Under the pieces are notes generated by a model. That model was not told where the DNA came from and did not search any database. It was given only the letters and a program-made list of their open reading frames with translations. A stretch of 64,000 nt of DNA from Streptomyces sp. A2-16 (lineage in GTDB: Bacteria > Actinomycetota > Actinomycetes > Streptomycetales > Streptomycetaceae): positions 5,580,001 through 5,644,000 of the forward strand of contig NZ_CP063808.1 in assembly GCF_018128905.1 (NCBI RefSeq). Reading direction: 5' to 3'. This document shows positions 49,687 through 58,293 of this stretch, one piece after another (position 1 is the first letter of the stretch; each line of letters starts with the position of its first letter). The translations under genes and the position numbers were made by a program.

Positions 49687-51060
49687 ATGAGCATCTCGGT
49701 CGTCCTGTTCACCTGCGACCTGCGCCTGCACGACCACCAACCGCTCGCCGCGGCCCTCGACGGCACCGAGCAGGTCGTCCCGCTGTTCGTACGGGACCGG
49801 GCCGTGGACGCCGCCGGATTCGCCGCCCCCAACCGGCTGGCGTTCCTCGCCGACTGCCTGCGCGACCTGGACGCCGGTCTGCGCGAGCGGGGCGGACGGC
49901 TGGTCCTGCGCTCCGGCTCCCTCGTCGACCAGGTGCGCAAGGTCGCCGCCGAGGCGGACGCCGACGAGGTGCACATGGCGTCCGACGTCAGCGCGCACGC
50001 CCACCGTCGGGAGGAGCGGCTGCGCCGGGTCCTGGAGGCGGAGGGCGTACGGCTGCACGTCCACGACACGGTGACCACGGCTGTCGCGCCCGGCGTGGTG
50101 GTCCCGGCCGCCTCGGACCACTTCGCCGTCTTCACGCCCTACTTCCGGCGCTGGTCCCAGGAGCGGCTGCGGGACCCGCTCGGGGCACCGCGGGCCGTGC
50201 GGGTCCCGGACGGTGTCGGCTCCGAGCCGCTGCCGTCCCGGGACGACCTGTCCGGACTCTCGGAAGGACTCGCTCCGGGCGGTGAGACGGAAGGCCGCAA
50301 GCGGCTCGCCGCCTGGCTGCGGGCCGGAGTCGACGCGTACGAGGACCGGCACGACGACCTGGCCGGCGACGCGACCTCGCGGCTCTCCCCGCACCTCCAC
50401 TTCGGCACCCTCTCCCCCGTCGAGCTCGTCCACCGGGCGCGCCGGGCGGGCGGTCCGGGTGCCGAGGCCTTCGTACGGCAGCTGGCCTGGCGCGACTTCC
50501 ACCGGCAGGTGCTCGCGGCCCGGCCCGCCGCGGCCACCGCCGACTACCGCACGCAGCGTGACCGTTGGCGCTCCGAGCGGACCGCCGGCGACGACATCGC
50601 GGCGTGGAAGGAGGGCCGCACCGGCTATCCGATCGTGGACGCGGCCATGCGCCAGCTGCGGCACGAAGGGTGGATGCACAACCGGGGCCGCCTGCTGACC
50701 GCGAGCTTCCTCGCCAAGACGCTGTACGTGGACTGGCGGGTCGGGGCCCGGCACTTCCTGGATCTGCTGGTCGACGGCGACGTGGCCAACAACCAGCTCA
50801 ACTGGCAGTGGATGGCGGGCACCGGCACCGACACCCGGCCCAACCGGGTCCTCAACCCCGTCACCCAGGCCAAGCGGTACGACCCCGACGGCACGTACGT
50901 CCGCCGCTGGGTTCCCGAACTGGCCGCGCTGGCGGGACCCGAGGTGCACGAGCCGTGGAAGCTGCAGGGCCTGGACCGCGCCGCGCTGGACTATCCGGAC
51001 CCGATCGTGGAGCTGCCGGAGGGACTCGCGCGCTTCAGGCGGGGTCGGGGGCGGGAGTGA
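49687..51060 (+). CDS. phr: Deoxyribodipyrimidine photolyase (FAD)
   Basis: 457 aa. N-terminal chromophore fold (VVLFTCDLRLHDHQPL), C-terminal FAD domain (RLSPHLHFGTLSPVELV, FVRQLAWRDFHRQVL, WKEGRTGYPIVDAAMRQL, MHNRGRLLTASFLAKTLYVDWRVGARHFLDLLVDGDVANNQLNWQWMAGTGTDTRPNRVLNP, YVRRWVPEL). The FAD-contacting Asn and the Trp of the electron chain are present. It repairs cyclobutane pyrimidine dimers using blue light. The adjacent LitR-like regulator and ECF sigma gene suggest light-induced expression. Confidence 0.95.
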   Translation: MSISVVLFTCDLRLHDHQPLAAALDGTEQVVPLFVRDRAVDAAGFAAPNRLAFLADCLRDLDAGLRERGGRLVLRSGSLVDQVRKVAAEADADEVHMASDVSAHAHRREERLRRVLEAEGVRLHVHDTVTTAVAPGVVVPAASDHFAVFTPYFRRWSQERLRDPLGAPRAVRVPDGVGSEPLPSRDDLSGLSEGLAPGGETEGRKRLAAWLRAGVDAYEDRHDDLAGDATSRLSPHLHFGTLSPVELVHRARRAGGPGAEAFVRQLAWRDFHRQVLAARPAAATADYRTQRDRWRSERTAGDDIAAWKEGRTGYPIVDAAMRQLRHEGWMHNRGRLLTASFLAKTLYVDWRVGARHFLDLLVDGDVANNQLNWQWMAGTGTDTRPNRVLNPVTQAKRYDPDGTYVRRWVPELAALAGPEVHEPWKLQGLDRAALDYPDPIVELPEGLARFRRGRGRE

Positions 51061-51138
51061 GGTCGGTCTGGGGCGGCCGGCTCGGCATGTTACGGACATC
51101 AGGGGATGCCGGGGGGCGGCGGCTGGGCGCCTGGTCGG

Positions 51139-51303
51139 GGTGAGGCGGGTGCCGGGCGGGCTGCTCGGCGTGCGGCCGGGATCGGGCGGGTGCCGGGGGC
51201 GAGTCGGCGCGTGGTCGAGGTCAGGCGGGTGCCGGGCAGGCCCGCTCGGCGCGTGACAGACATCCGACCGGTGGCGAGCAGGCCGCTCCGCGCGTGAGAT
51301 GTC
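51139..51303. repeat. Decayed ~40-bp tandem repeat
   Basis: Four diverged units (starting near 51139, 51178, 51218 and 51266) share GGGCGGGTGCCGGG...CTCGGCGCGTG. They fill the gap between the convergent photolyase and MerR genes. No coding role seen. Confidence 0.55.
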
Positions 51304-52339
51304 AGGCGGGTGGTGGGGGCGGGGCGGTCGTGCAGAGGGCGGAGAGCGTGTCCAGGGCGTCCTGGAGGAGGGTCGGGCGCAGCATTCCGTGGCCGGGATG
51401 GCCGAGCCAGCCGGGTCCGCCGAGCATCACCACGGGCCTCCTGCGGGCGCCCTTCACGCCCCACTGGGCCCCGGCGATGTGCCGGGCCAGCGGCAGGCTC
51501 GCCGTGGAGCGGGCCTGGGCCCACAGGACGACCGCGGCCGGGCCGAGCCGGTCCACCGCGGCGGTCAGCGCCTCCACGGGTACGGCGGCCCCGAACATCC
51601 GGGTGGGCAGACCCAGTGCGCCGAGGCCGGCGTTGAGCGCCTCGAGCGCCAGTGTGTGCTGCTCACCGGGGACGCAGGCCAGCACCACCGGCCCGGGGCC
51701 CAGCGCGTCGCCCTGTCGGACCGGCGGGCGGGTGCAGCGGCGCAGCGCGGTGGACATGTGCCAGGACAGCAGGTGCTCGACCTCGATGTAACGGTCCCCG
51801 GACGAGGCCCACTTGCGGCCCACCGCGTGCAGCGTGGGCACCATCACCTCCTGCCAGGCGACGGCGAGGCCGTGGGTCTCGACCGCCGTGGTCAGCTGCT
51901 CCTCCACGGCGGGCGCGTCGAGGCGTACGGCGGCGCGGGCGAGGCCCCGGCATTCCTGCCGCACATCGCCCAGGGGGAGCGTGCCGGCCGCCCTGGACCG
52001 TGGATGGGTGGCGGGCTCCGGCGTCGCGACCGCGCCACCGCCCGGTCCCGGGAACCCGGACTCCTTCGCCGCGCGTGCCGCCTCGGCGGGCGGCAGACCC
52101 GCGGAGGTGAGCCGGCACATCGCCTCCAGCACGGCGACGTCGCCGGGAGTCCACCGGCGGTGCCGGCCGTCGGCGCGGACGGCGGGGCCGATGCCGTAGC
52201 GGCGGTCCCAGGAGCGCAGCGTGGTGGGCGACACCCCCAGACGGCGGGCCAGGGCACCGGTGGTGAGACCCGTCGCGGTGTCCGGGGAGGCCGCTGCCGG
52301 CCGGGCCCCCGGTTCCTCGTCCGCCGTGATCGCGCTCAT
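51302..52339 (-). CDS. MerR-family regulator with B12-binding domain (LitR/CarH-like)
   Basis: 345 aa. MerR HTH at ~25-95 (LTTGALARRLGVSPTTLRSWDRRYGIG, RRWTPGDVAVLEAMCRL), then the cobalamin cap helices (WASSGDRYIEVEHLLSWH) and a B12 Rossmann fold (VVLACVPGEQHTLALEAL with the candidate lower-ligand His, VVMLGGPGW). In CarH/LitR, adenosylcobalamin senses light and photolysis releases DNA. Differences from TtCarH: the W to EH spacing is ten residues, not nine, and Gly after the His motif is Ala. ATG lies 6 nt after TATAGT (leaderless). Divergent from an ECF sigma gene. Confidence 0.88.
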   Translation of the reverse strand: MSAITADEEPGARPAAASPDTATGLTTGALARRLGVSPTTLRSWDRRYGIGPAVRADGRHRRWTPGDVAVLEAMCRLTSAGLPPAEAARAAKESGFPGPGGGAVATPEPATHPRSRAAGTLPLGDVRQECRGLARAAVRLDAPAVEEQLTTAVETHGLAVAWQEVMVPTLHAVGRKWASSGDRYIEVEHLLSWHMSTALRRCTRPPVRQGDALGPGPVVLACVPGEQHTLALEALNAGLGALGLPTRMFGAAVPVEALTAAVDRLGPAAVVLWAQARSTASLPLARHIAGAQWGVKGARRRPVVMLGGPGWLGHPGHGMLRPTLLQDALDTLSALCTTAPPPPPA

Positions 52340-52345
52340 GGAACG

Positions 52346-52351
52346 ACTATA
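52346..52351 (-). promoter_or_regulatory. -10 box TATAGT of the LitR-like gene
   Basis: On the minus strand TATAGT, 6 nt, ATG at 52339. No convincing -35 is present at normal spacing, as expected where an activator or alternative sigma factor is used. Confidence 0.5.
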
Positions 52352-52492
52352 CGACGCAGAACCGATGCAAGTGGATGACCTTGCTCTCGGAACCGGACGA
52401 TGACGGCAGTCGCAGGCTCCGGCCCAAGCGGTCCGGGGCCCTGCCGGACCGCCCGCCCGCCGCCGGGCCGCGCACCGCGAGGAGCCGCCGTC

Positions 52493-53122
52493 ATGCACGC
52501 ACAGTCGAGCGTCCCCGGGGGCGTGCCGCCGGGGACGGTGGCCCCCTGGACCACGCCCGAAGAGGCGCCGGCCGACGAGGAGTTGGCGCAGGGCCTGGCG
52601 GCCGGGGACGACGCGTGCCTGGAGGCGGCGTACCGGCGGTTCCGGCCCCTCGTGCTCACCCTGGCCGGGCGCTCCCTGGGCGACCCGAAAGAGGCCGAGG
52701 ACATCGCCCAGCAGGTGTTCATCGGCGTCTGGCGAGGGTGCCAGGGGTACCGGCCCGACCGCGGCACGCTCGCCGGATGGATCGTGGGCATCACCCGACG
52801 CAAGGTCGCCGACGCACTGCTCGCGCGCGGTCGCCGTACCGAACTGGTCGCCTCGGCGGGCTCCCGCCTCGCTCTCACCGCGCACTGCGGGGACCCGACG
52901 CAGACGACCGTGGACCGGGTGGTGGTGCGCGCCGAACTCGCCAAACTCCCCTCGGCCCAGCAGCGGGTGCTCCGCCTCACCTTCTACGAGGACCTGAGCC
53001 AGATCCAGATCGCGGAGCGCACGGGGTGGCCGCTGGGCACGGTCAAGAGCCATGCCCGGCGCGGACTGTACCGGCTGCGCCGCGGACTCGAAGTCGCGTT
53101 CGACGCGGAGCCGGTGCGTTGA
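52493..53122 (+). CDS. ECF sigma factor, LitS-like position beside LitR-like regulator
   Basis: 209 aa. Region 2 (LAQGLAAGDDACLEAAYRRFRPLVLTLAGRSLGDPKEAEDIAQQVFIGVWRGCQGYRPDRGTLAGWIVGITRRKVAD) and region 4 (LPSAQQRVLRLTFYEDLSQIQIAERTGWPLGTVKSHARRGLYRLRRGLE). The ATG at 52493 has GAGGAG about 9 nt upstream. In S. coelicolor a LitR-type regulator and the ECF factor LitS mediate light-induced carotenoid production; the divergent pair here suggests a paralogous light circuit. No anti-sigma gene follows. Confidence 0.87.
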   Translation: MHAQSSVPGGVPPGTVAPWTTPEEAPADEELAQGLAAGDDACLEAAYRRFRPLVLTLAGRSLGDPKEAEDIAQQVFIGVWRGCQGYRPDRGTLAGWIVGITRRKVADALLARGRRTELVASAGSRLALTAHCGDPTQTTVDRVVVRAELAKLPSAQQRVLRLTFYEDLSQIQIAERTGWPLGTVKSHARRGLYRLRRGLEVAFDAEPVR

Positions 53123-53401
53123 TCGCCATCGGAATCCGGGCACCGAACGCCCCGGCAGTCGGGCCCGAAGTGCATCCGTAGCGGCGCAACTGAAGGAAGC
53201 AAGGCTCGCGGCGCCTCCCCCTCGCGCCGCGTGGGAGCCCCCAGCTCCCTGCCCGCCCCTCGGAGGGAGTCGGCGCTCTCCGGGGGACGGGCCCTGTCAC
53301 CTCTACACATAAAGGAAAAATAAGCGCAGAATGTACGCAGTCGGCGCTTACCGCACACCGCACCAGTCGCGGTCAGGCCAGTAAGTCAAAGGAGACGAGT
53401 C

Positions 53402-53842
53402 ATGGCCAACGTCTCGCACACCAGAGGTGACATCACCAGCCACCCTGACGCTCCGGAGATGCGGGAACGCTACGCCCGCATGCTCGGCGGTCGTGACGTG
53501 GCGCTCGTGGACGGACCGGTGTTCCTGCTCGGTCTGTACTGCGCCGTGTCCCCCTGGATACTCCACTACACGACGAGCCAGCCCGCCCTGGTGACCCACA
53601 ACCTCATCGTGGGCATAGCGATCGGCCTGCTGGCCCTCGGATTCACCCAGACCCCTGAGCGCATGTACGGCCTCAGCTGGGCCTTCTGCGCGGTCGGCGT
53701 CTGGATGATCATCGCTCCCTGGATCGTCGGCGACAGCCCCGACGCCGGTGTGGTGGTCAACAACATCATCATCGGCGCCCTCGCTGTGATCCTGGGGCTG
53801 ATGTGCACCGTCACGGCGGCGAAGAGCGCCCCCAAGCCGTAG
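53402..53842 (+). CDS. SPW-repeat membrane protein
   Basis: 146 aa with four membrane helices forming two repeats: VFLLGLYCAVSPWILHY and VGVWMIIAPWIVG (the SPW/APW motifs), alternating with IVGIAIGLLALGF and NNIIIGALAVILGLMCTVTAA. The N-terminal ~40 residues are charged and cytoplasmic. GGAGACGAG precedes the ATG. The SPW family is widespread in actinobacteria; function unknown. The upstream 279 bp contains an AT-rich tract near 53308-53330 and a 7-bp inverted repeat TAAGCGC/GCGCTTA (53321/53344), a possible regulatory site. Confidence 0.85.
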   Translation: MANVSHTRGDITSHPDAPEMRERYARMLGGRDVALVDGPVFLLGLYCAVSPWILHYTTSQPALVTHNLIVGIAIGLLALGFTQTPERMYGLSWAFCAVGVWMIIAPWIVGDSPDAGVVVNNIIIGALAVILGLMCTVTAAKSAPKP

Positions 53843-53864
53843 AGGATCCCCGACACGTCAGACG

Positions 53865-53900
53865 GCAGAGCCGGTCCACCGAGGCATGGACCGGCCCTGC
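53865..53900. terminator. Bidirectional terminator between SPW and APH-like genes
   Basis: GCAGAGCCGGTCCA (53865-53878) pairs with TGGACCGGCCCTGC (53887-53900), a 14-bp stem with one mismatch and an 8-nt loop, between two convergent stops. Confidence 0.8.
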
Positions 53901-53939
53901 GATGTCGCGGACCCTCTCCGCGCGTCCAAGAGGGTCGCA

Positions 53940-54665
53940 TCACACCAGGAAGACCTCGAGTTCGCGCCGGTGGCCGGCGACCCACTCCCTCGCGGCCCGC
54001 ACCTCGTCCACGGCCCCCTGCTCCCTCAGTCCGATCATGGCCGGCTCGCCCCGCAGCGCGCCCGCCTCGATCCCCCTCCGGCACCGGTCCTGCCACCACA
54101 GCACCGCGTCCAGCAGACCGTCCCGTCCGTCGAGGCCGTAGGCATCGCAGATCAGCCGGATGCGGCGAGCGGTCGCCCGTACGTCCACGACACCTGGCCC
54201 CAGATCGAGGTACTGCCAGCACACATGGGCGATGTCGTGCATCCGCTCGCCCGGAGCGGCCAGGTCCCAGTCGATGAACGCGCGCGGCCGCCACGCCGCG
54301 TACACGGTGTTCTTCGGCGCGAGGTCGTTGTGGCAGACGACGTCCCGGTCTCCGGCGAGCGCCGTCCCGTGGGTCAGGTCGTGGAAGACGCGGACGAGTT
54401 GGGCGACCTCCGCGAGGGCCTCGTCGGTGCGGGCCGCGGCGCGCTCGCTCGGGGTCACGGCGGCCCGTCCCTCGAGGTAGCCGAACATCTCCCGGCCGCG
54501 CGAGTCGACGCCGAGGAAACGGGGCGCGCCCCGCCAGCCCGCGTTCTCGAACAGCGCGAGCAACTCCCTTACGTAGGGCGACCGTTCGGACGGCGGGCGC
54601 CGCACGGTGTCTCCTGCCCGCACGACCTCGTTGACCGCGCCGCCACCGAGCACCGACTCCTCCAT
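53940..54665 (-). CDS. Aminoglycoside phosphotransferase-family (APH) kinase
   Basis: 241 aa. FHDLTHGTALAG, catalytic loop VCHNDLAPKNTVY, and the Mg-binding IDWDLAAPGERMHDIAHVCW match APH/choline kinase folds. The N-terminus (VLGGGAVNEVVRAGDTVRRP) replaces the usual Gly loop. It may phosphorylate an antibiotic or a small metabolite; family members in Streptomyces are often not resistance enzymes. GGAGAGG precedes the ATG. It is divergent from a GNAT gene with only 30 bp between starts. Confidence 0.85.
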   Translation of the reverse strand: MEESVLGGGAVNEVVRAGDTVRRPPSERSPYVRELLALFENAGWRGAPRFLGVDSRGREMFGYLEGRAAVTPSERAAARTDEALAEVAQLVRVFHDLTHGTALAGDRDVVCHNDLAPKNTVYAAWRPRAFIDWDLAAPGERMHDIAHVCWQYLDLGPGVVDVRATARRIRLICDAYGLDGRDGLLDAVLWWQDRCRRGIEAGALRGEPAMIGLREQGAVDEVRAAREWVAGHRRELEVFLV

Positions 54666-54695
54666 GCGACCGCCTCTCCAGTGCAGGATCGTGCC

Positions 54696-55247
54696 ATGGA
54701 CACGAACCGAACCCTCACCCTCGTCGCGCCGACGCGTCTCGAAGGCTACGGCGTCCGGCTGCGCGCATGGACGGACGCCGACCTCGCCGACCTGGTCGCG
54801 CTCTACGACGACCCCGAGATGGCCCGGTGGACCCCGGTGGCCTCGCCCTTCGACCTGGACGCGGCGCGCGCCTATCTCGCCGGTGCGCGGGAGGGGCTGG
54901 CCGAGGGGCGGAGGGTCCAGTTGGCCGTCACCACGGACGGGGCGCTGCCGCGGGGCGAGGTCCTGCTGTTCCGCAGCGGAGCGGACGAGCGGGACCTGGA
55001 GCTCGCCTACGGCGTCGGTGCGGCCCACCGGGGCCAGGGACTCGCCGGACGGGCGGTGCGGCTGGCCGCCGAGTACGCCGTCCGGGAGATCCGGCCCCGC
55101 CGCGTGGTCCTGCGCATCGCCGCCGCCAACGCGGCCAGCGAGGCGGTCGCCCGCTCGTGCGCGTTCGAGCTCACGGACGAGCCTCCGGTCACGAGGGTGT
55201 CGCGGGGCCGGGAGGCGGTGCTGCGCACCTGGCGGCTGCGCACCTGA
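54696..55247 (+). CDS. GNAT-family N-acetyltransferase (RimJ/RimL-like)
   Basis: 183 aa. GYGVRLRAWTDADLADLVALYDDPEMARWTP start, and acetyl-CoA loop LAYGVGAAHRGQGLAGRAVRLAAEYAV, then RRVVLRIAAANAASEAVARSCAFELTDEP. The fold resembles RimL-type N-terminal or small-molecule acetyltransferases. CAGGAT lies 6 nt before the ATG, so it is probably leaderless and shares a very compact divergent promoter with the APH-like gene. Confidence 0.88.
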   Translation: MDTNRTLTLVAPTRLEGYGVRLRAWTDADLADLVALYDDPEMARWTPVASPFDLDAARAYLAGAREGLAEGRRVQLAVTTDGALPRGEVLLFRSGADERDLELAYGVGAAHRGQGLAGRAVRLAAEYAVREIRPRRVVLRIAAANAASEAVARSCAFELTDEPPVTRVSRGREAVLRTWRLRT

Positions 55248-55290
55248 AACTCCTTGGCCCAGCGGGGACCCGGCATGCCAGTCTCGCCGT

Positions 55291-55836
55291 ATGGCTCATG
55301 CGGAGGTACTGCTCGTCGGTGGACGCGCCGGAGTCGGCAAGACCACCGTGGGCTGGGAGGTCTCGGCGCGGCTGCGGGCCGCCCGGGTCGCCCACGCCGT
55401 GATCGACGGGGACTTCATGGGACAGGTGCATCCCGCACCCGAGGGCGATCCGCACCGGGCCGCCATCGGCGAGCGCAATCTGACCGCGGTGTGGGGGAAC
55501 TACGCCGAACTCGGCTACCGGCGTCTGGTGTACGTGAACACCGTCAGCGTGCTGGAGGAGTCGACCGGCATGTTCCGGCGGGCGATGGGCGACGGCGTCC
55601 GGATCGTGCGGGTGCTGCTCACCGCGACCGACGAGACGGCCGAACGGCGGCTGACCGGACGGGAGTTGGGATCCGAGCTGGAGCGGGAACTGCGCGGTGG
55701 CGTCCGCAAGGCACGGATGCTGGACGAGCGGGCGCCCGCCGGCACGCTGCGCGTGGTGACCGACGGGCGCTCGGTGATCGACATCGCGGCCGAGGTGACG
55801 GCCGCCACCGGGTGGGTCCCGGCGCAGGTCAGCTGA
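55291..55836 (+). CDS. P-loop kinase-like protein
   Basis: 181 aa. Walker A GGRAGVGKTTVGWEVSARL, then HAVIDGDFMGQVHPAP (adenylate-kinase-like acidic site), NLTAVWGNYAELGYRRLVYVNT, and an ERRLTGRELGSELERELRGGVRKARMLDE arginine-rich lid region. Similar to shikimate/gluconate kinase-like actinobacterial proteins of unknown substrate. No Shine-Dalgarno sequence is clear. Its 3' end overlaps the convergent secreted-protein gene by 8 bp. Confidence 0.8.
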   Translation: MAHAEVLLVGGRAGVGKTTVGWEVSARLRAARVAHAVIDGDFMGQVHPAPEGDPHRAAIGERNLTAVWGNYAELGYRRLVYVNTVSVLEESTGMFRRAMGDGVRIVRVLLTATDETAERRLTGRELGSELERELRGGVRKARMLDERAPAGTLRVVTDGRSVIDIAAEVTAATGWVPAQVS

Positions 55837-57280
55837 CGTTCAGTGCCGTGTCGTCGATGACGAACGACGTCTGGAGGGTGGAGCCCTCCGTACCGGTGAA
55901 CTTGAGGGTGACGGTCTGGCCCGCGTAGCTCGCCAGGCTGAAGCTGCGCTGGGTGTAGCCACTGGCGGCGTTGAGGTTGGAGTACGTCGCCAGGGTGCCC
56001 AGCACGGTGCCGGAGCTGTTGAGGACCTGGACCTTGAGCGTGTCGTAGGCCGTGCTGGTCGTGGTCTCCGCGGTGTCGACGTGCAGGTAGAAGCTGAGCG
56101 CGGCGGTGGTGCAGCCGGACGGGATGGTCACCGCCTGCGAGAGCGTGTCGGTGGTGGCGGTGCCGTAACCGTCGAGCCAGGCGTAGTACGAGCCCGAACG
56201 GGCGGACTTGCTGGTGGAGTTGGTGATGACACCGCTGCTGCCGCTCCAGGTGGTGCTGCCCGATTCGAAGCCGTTGTTGCCGAGCAACTGGGCGGCTGTG
56301 CAGGTGCCCGAGCCGCCTCCGTCGTCGCCCCCGCCGCTGCTGCTGCCGCTCGCGCCGGAGAGCCACTCGGTGGCGTTGAGCGCCAGGGCGGCGTTGGTGG
56401 CGCCGGTGTCGTTCCAGCCGTCGTAGAGGGTGTTGCCGGACTGGCCGGTGCCGTCGTCGATGGGTGAGCTGTCGCCCCAGAAGGCGACCCGGCCGCTGCC
56501 GAAGGTGCTGGTCGCGAAGAAGGCGCCGGTGTTGCCCGAGTAACCGGTGCGGTAGAGCAGGCCCTTGACGGAGGAGTTGTCGGCGGGCTTGAGGGTGGCG
56601 GTGGTGCCGCTGGCGATGAGGCTCTTGGTGACGGTGCCGAAGGAGCCGTGCAGGACGGGGTCGCTGCTGTCGCTGATGGCCGAGGGGTAGTCGGAGCTGA
56701 TGCTCAGCGAGTCGATGGAGAAGCCGAACGGGTCGGTGGAGTCGACGCTGTTGTTGGTCATCAGGTCGTTGAGGATCTCGAGCGCGTCCTCGCCGTCGTT
56801 GTTGCGGTCGGCGCCGGTGTGGTCGGAGATCATGAAGAGGCCGCCGCCGTTCTTCACGAAGGTCATGATCGCCGTCTTCTCGGCGGCGGTGAAGAGCGTG
56901 TTGGGCTCGGGCAGGACCAGGGTGTCGAAGTTCGACAGGTCGGTGGCCGAGGAGCCGCCGTAGGTGAGGGCGCTCGTGGCGGTCTTGAGGCTGTAGTCGC
57001 CGGTCTTCTGGAGCGCGACGCCCCAGGAGGACAGCGCACCGGTCCAGTCCGTCTCCGAGGAGGGGGAGGAGTCCTGGGAGAGCGGGTCGGGCTTGCTGGT
57101 GGAGATGATCCAGTCCGCGTTGCCCGCCTCCTCGGCGTGGCCGTCGTCGAAGAGGATCCGGTGCGGGGTGGCAGCGGCGGCGGGGGTGGTGGTGACCTGG
57201 AGCGCCGCTCCCGCGGTGACCAGGGTGAATCCGGCGAGGACCGCGCCGAGCCTGCGGCGGTGTCCGGTGAGCCCGAGCAT
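55829..57280 (-). CDS. Secreted protein: GATase-like domain, Gly/Ser linker, C-terminal beta-sandwich
   Basis: 483 aa. A signal peptide (residues 1-~37, RRR then a hydrophobic core ending AAA-TP) precedes a domain of flavodoxin/class-I-amidotransferase-like character (FDTLVLPEPNTLFTAAEKTAIMTFVKNGGGLFMISDHTGADRNNDGED). A Gly/Ser/Asp linker follows near residue 315. The C-terminal ~140 residues (LLGNNGFESG...TLKFTGTEGS...FVIDDTALNV) form a jelly-roll module common at the ends of Streptomyces exoenzymes. Likely wall or extracellular; activity unknown. Confidence 0.75.
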   Translation of the reverse strand: MLGLTGHRRRLGAVLAGFTLVTAGAALQVTTTPAAAATPHRILFDDGHAEEAGNADWIISTSKPDPLSQDSSPSSETDWTGALSSWGVALQKTGDYSLKTATSALTYGGSSATDLSNFDTLVLPEPNTLFTAAEKTAIMTFVKNGGGLFMISDHTGADRNNDGEDALEILNDLMTNNSVDSTDPFGFSIDSLSISSDYPSAISDSSDPVLHGSFGTVTKSLIASGTTATLKPADNSSVKGLLYRTGYSGNTGAFFATSTFGSGRVAFWGDSSPIDDGTGQSGNTLYDGWNDTGATNAALALNATEWLSGASGSSSGGGDDGGGSGTCTAAQLLGNNGFESGSTTWSGSSGVITNSTSKSARSGSYYAWLDGYGTATTDTLSQAVTIPSGCTTAALSFYLHVDTAETTTSTAYDTLKVQVLNSSGTVLGTLATYSNLNAASGYTQRSFSLASYAGQTVTLKFTGTEGSTLQTSFVIDDTALNVS

Positions 57281-57525
57281 CCGTCATACCTCCGTGAGGA
57301 GTGGGGGGAAGGGGTGGGGAAGGGGGTGGGCGAAAGCGGAAAGCTACGCGCATAGATACACGGTGATATTGGACGGTACATGACAGCCAGATGGCTGAAC
57401 AGCGCCGATCCGGCTCACCGGACGAGGATTGACCGGGTGTTGACCGACGGTTGGGAAGGAGCCGGACTGACGCCGCCCGCTCCGGGCATCCGGAGTCCAT
57501 CGGGCTCATCGGAAAAGGGGCGGAC

Positions 57526-57789
57526 ATGGAAGTCGACGGCATCATCAGTGCCATCGTGATCGGCATCGTCATCGGTGTGCTGGGCCGGCTCGTGGTTCCG
57601 GGCCGTCAGCGCGTGGGGATCCTGTGGACGATCCTCGTCGGCATCGCGGCCGCGCTGATCGGCTCCGCGATCGCCGGGGCCTTCGACGTGGCCGACACCA
57701 AGGGCATCGACTGGATCGAGTGGCTCATCCAGATCGGCCTCGCCGCCGTCGGCGTGGCGGCACTGGACCGAGCGAAGGCACGCCGCTGA
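57526..57789 (+). CDS. GlsB/YeaQ/YmgE-family (transglycosylase-associated) membrane protein
   Basis: 87 aa with three membrane helices: IISAIVIGIVIGVLGRLVVPG, ILWTILVGIAAALIGSAIAGA and WLIQIGLAAVGVAAL. The GRLVVPG loop and short length fit the YeaQ/YmgE/GlsB stress-response family. AAGGGG precedes the ATG at 57526. Function poorly known; often induced by stress sigma factors. Confidence 0.9.
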   Translation: MEVDGIISAIVIGIVIGVLGRLVVPGRQRVGILWTILVGIAAALIGSAIAGAFDVADTKGIDWIEWLIQIGLAAVGVAALDRAKARR

Positions 57790-58293
57790 CGGCGGTTGCA
57801 CGGACCGAGGCGGGACCGTTCGCACTCGGGCCGGGACGCGGTGCGCCGGAGACTGCAGCGCACCGCGCTCCTGTTTGCGTGGGCACGGCCGGCGTGCAGG
57901 TGCCGCGGACCATGCAGGGGCGACGGACTGTGCAGGGGTGGCGGTGCGTGGACGTACGGCGCGGCACGTGCGGGTGCCGCGGCGCGTGCGGGTGCCGCGG
58001 CGCGTGCGGGTGCCGCGATTTGCGTAGGGGCGGCGGCCCGCGCAGGTGCAGCGATCCCCGCACGGGCGGCCCACGCAGGTGCGGCGGCACACAGATGCCG
58101 AAGCCCACACAGAGGCCGCGAACCGCGCACCGGCGGCAGCCCACGCACGCGTCGCGAACCACCCAAGTGCCACGACCCTCGTAACTGTGGCGCCCGTACA
58201 GGTGCCCTGGACCACGCACGCGTCACCACGACAAATCCGTTGCGAACGGCGGAGCGCGAAGGCAGGCTGCAAGCGCCCGCTGCCGCGCCTTCC
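57790..58293. other. Intergenic region with degenerate GC-rich repeats
   Basis: 504 bp. Three tandem 18-bp units (GGCRCGTGCGGGTGCCGC at 57963-57980, 57981-57998, 57999-58016) sit within a longer, decayed array of related GCAGGTGCNGCGG and CACGCAGG words from about 57890 to 58150. Long frames on both strands encode only Ala/Arg/Gly-rich repeats. No gene or RNA was recognised. Confidence 0.65.

Noticed and set aside
53940..54665. APH-like gene as an antibiotic resistance determinant
   Set aside because: The fold is shared by many metabolic kinases, no antibiotic cluster is adjacent and no substrate-specific motif is visible.
57963..58016. 18-bp units considered as a CRISPR array
   Set aside because: Units are directly adjacent with no spacers and no cas genes are in the window.
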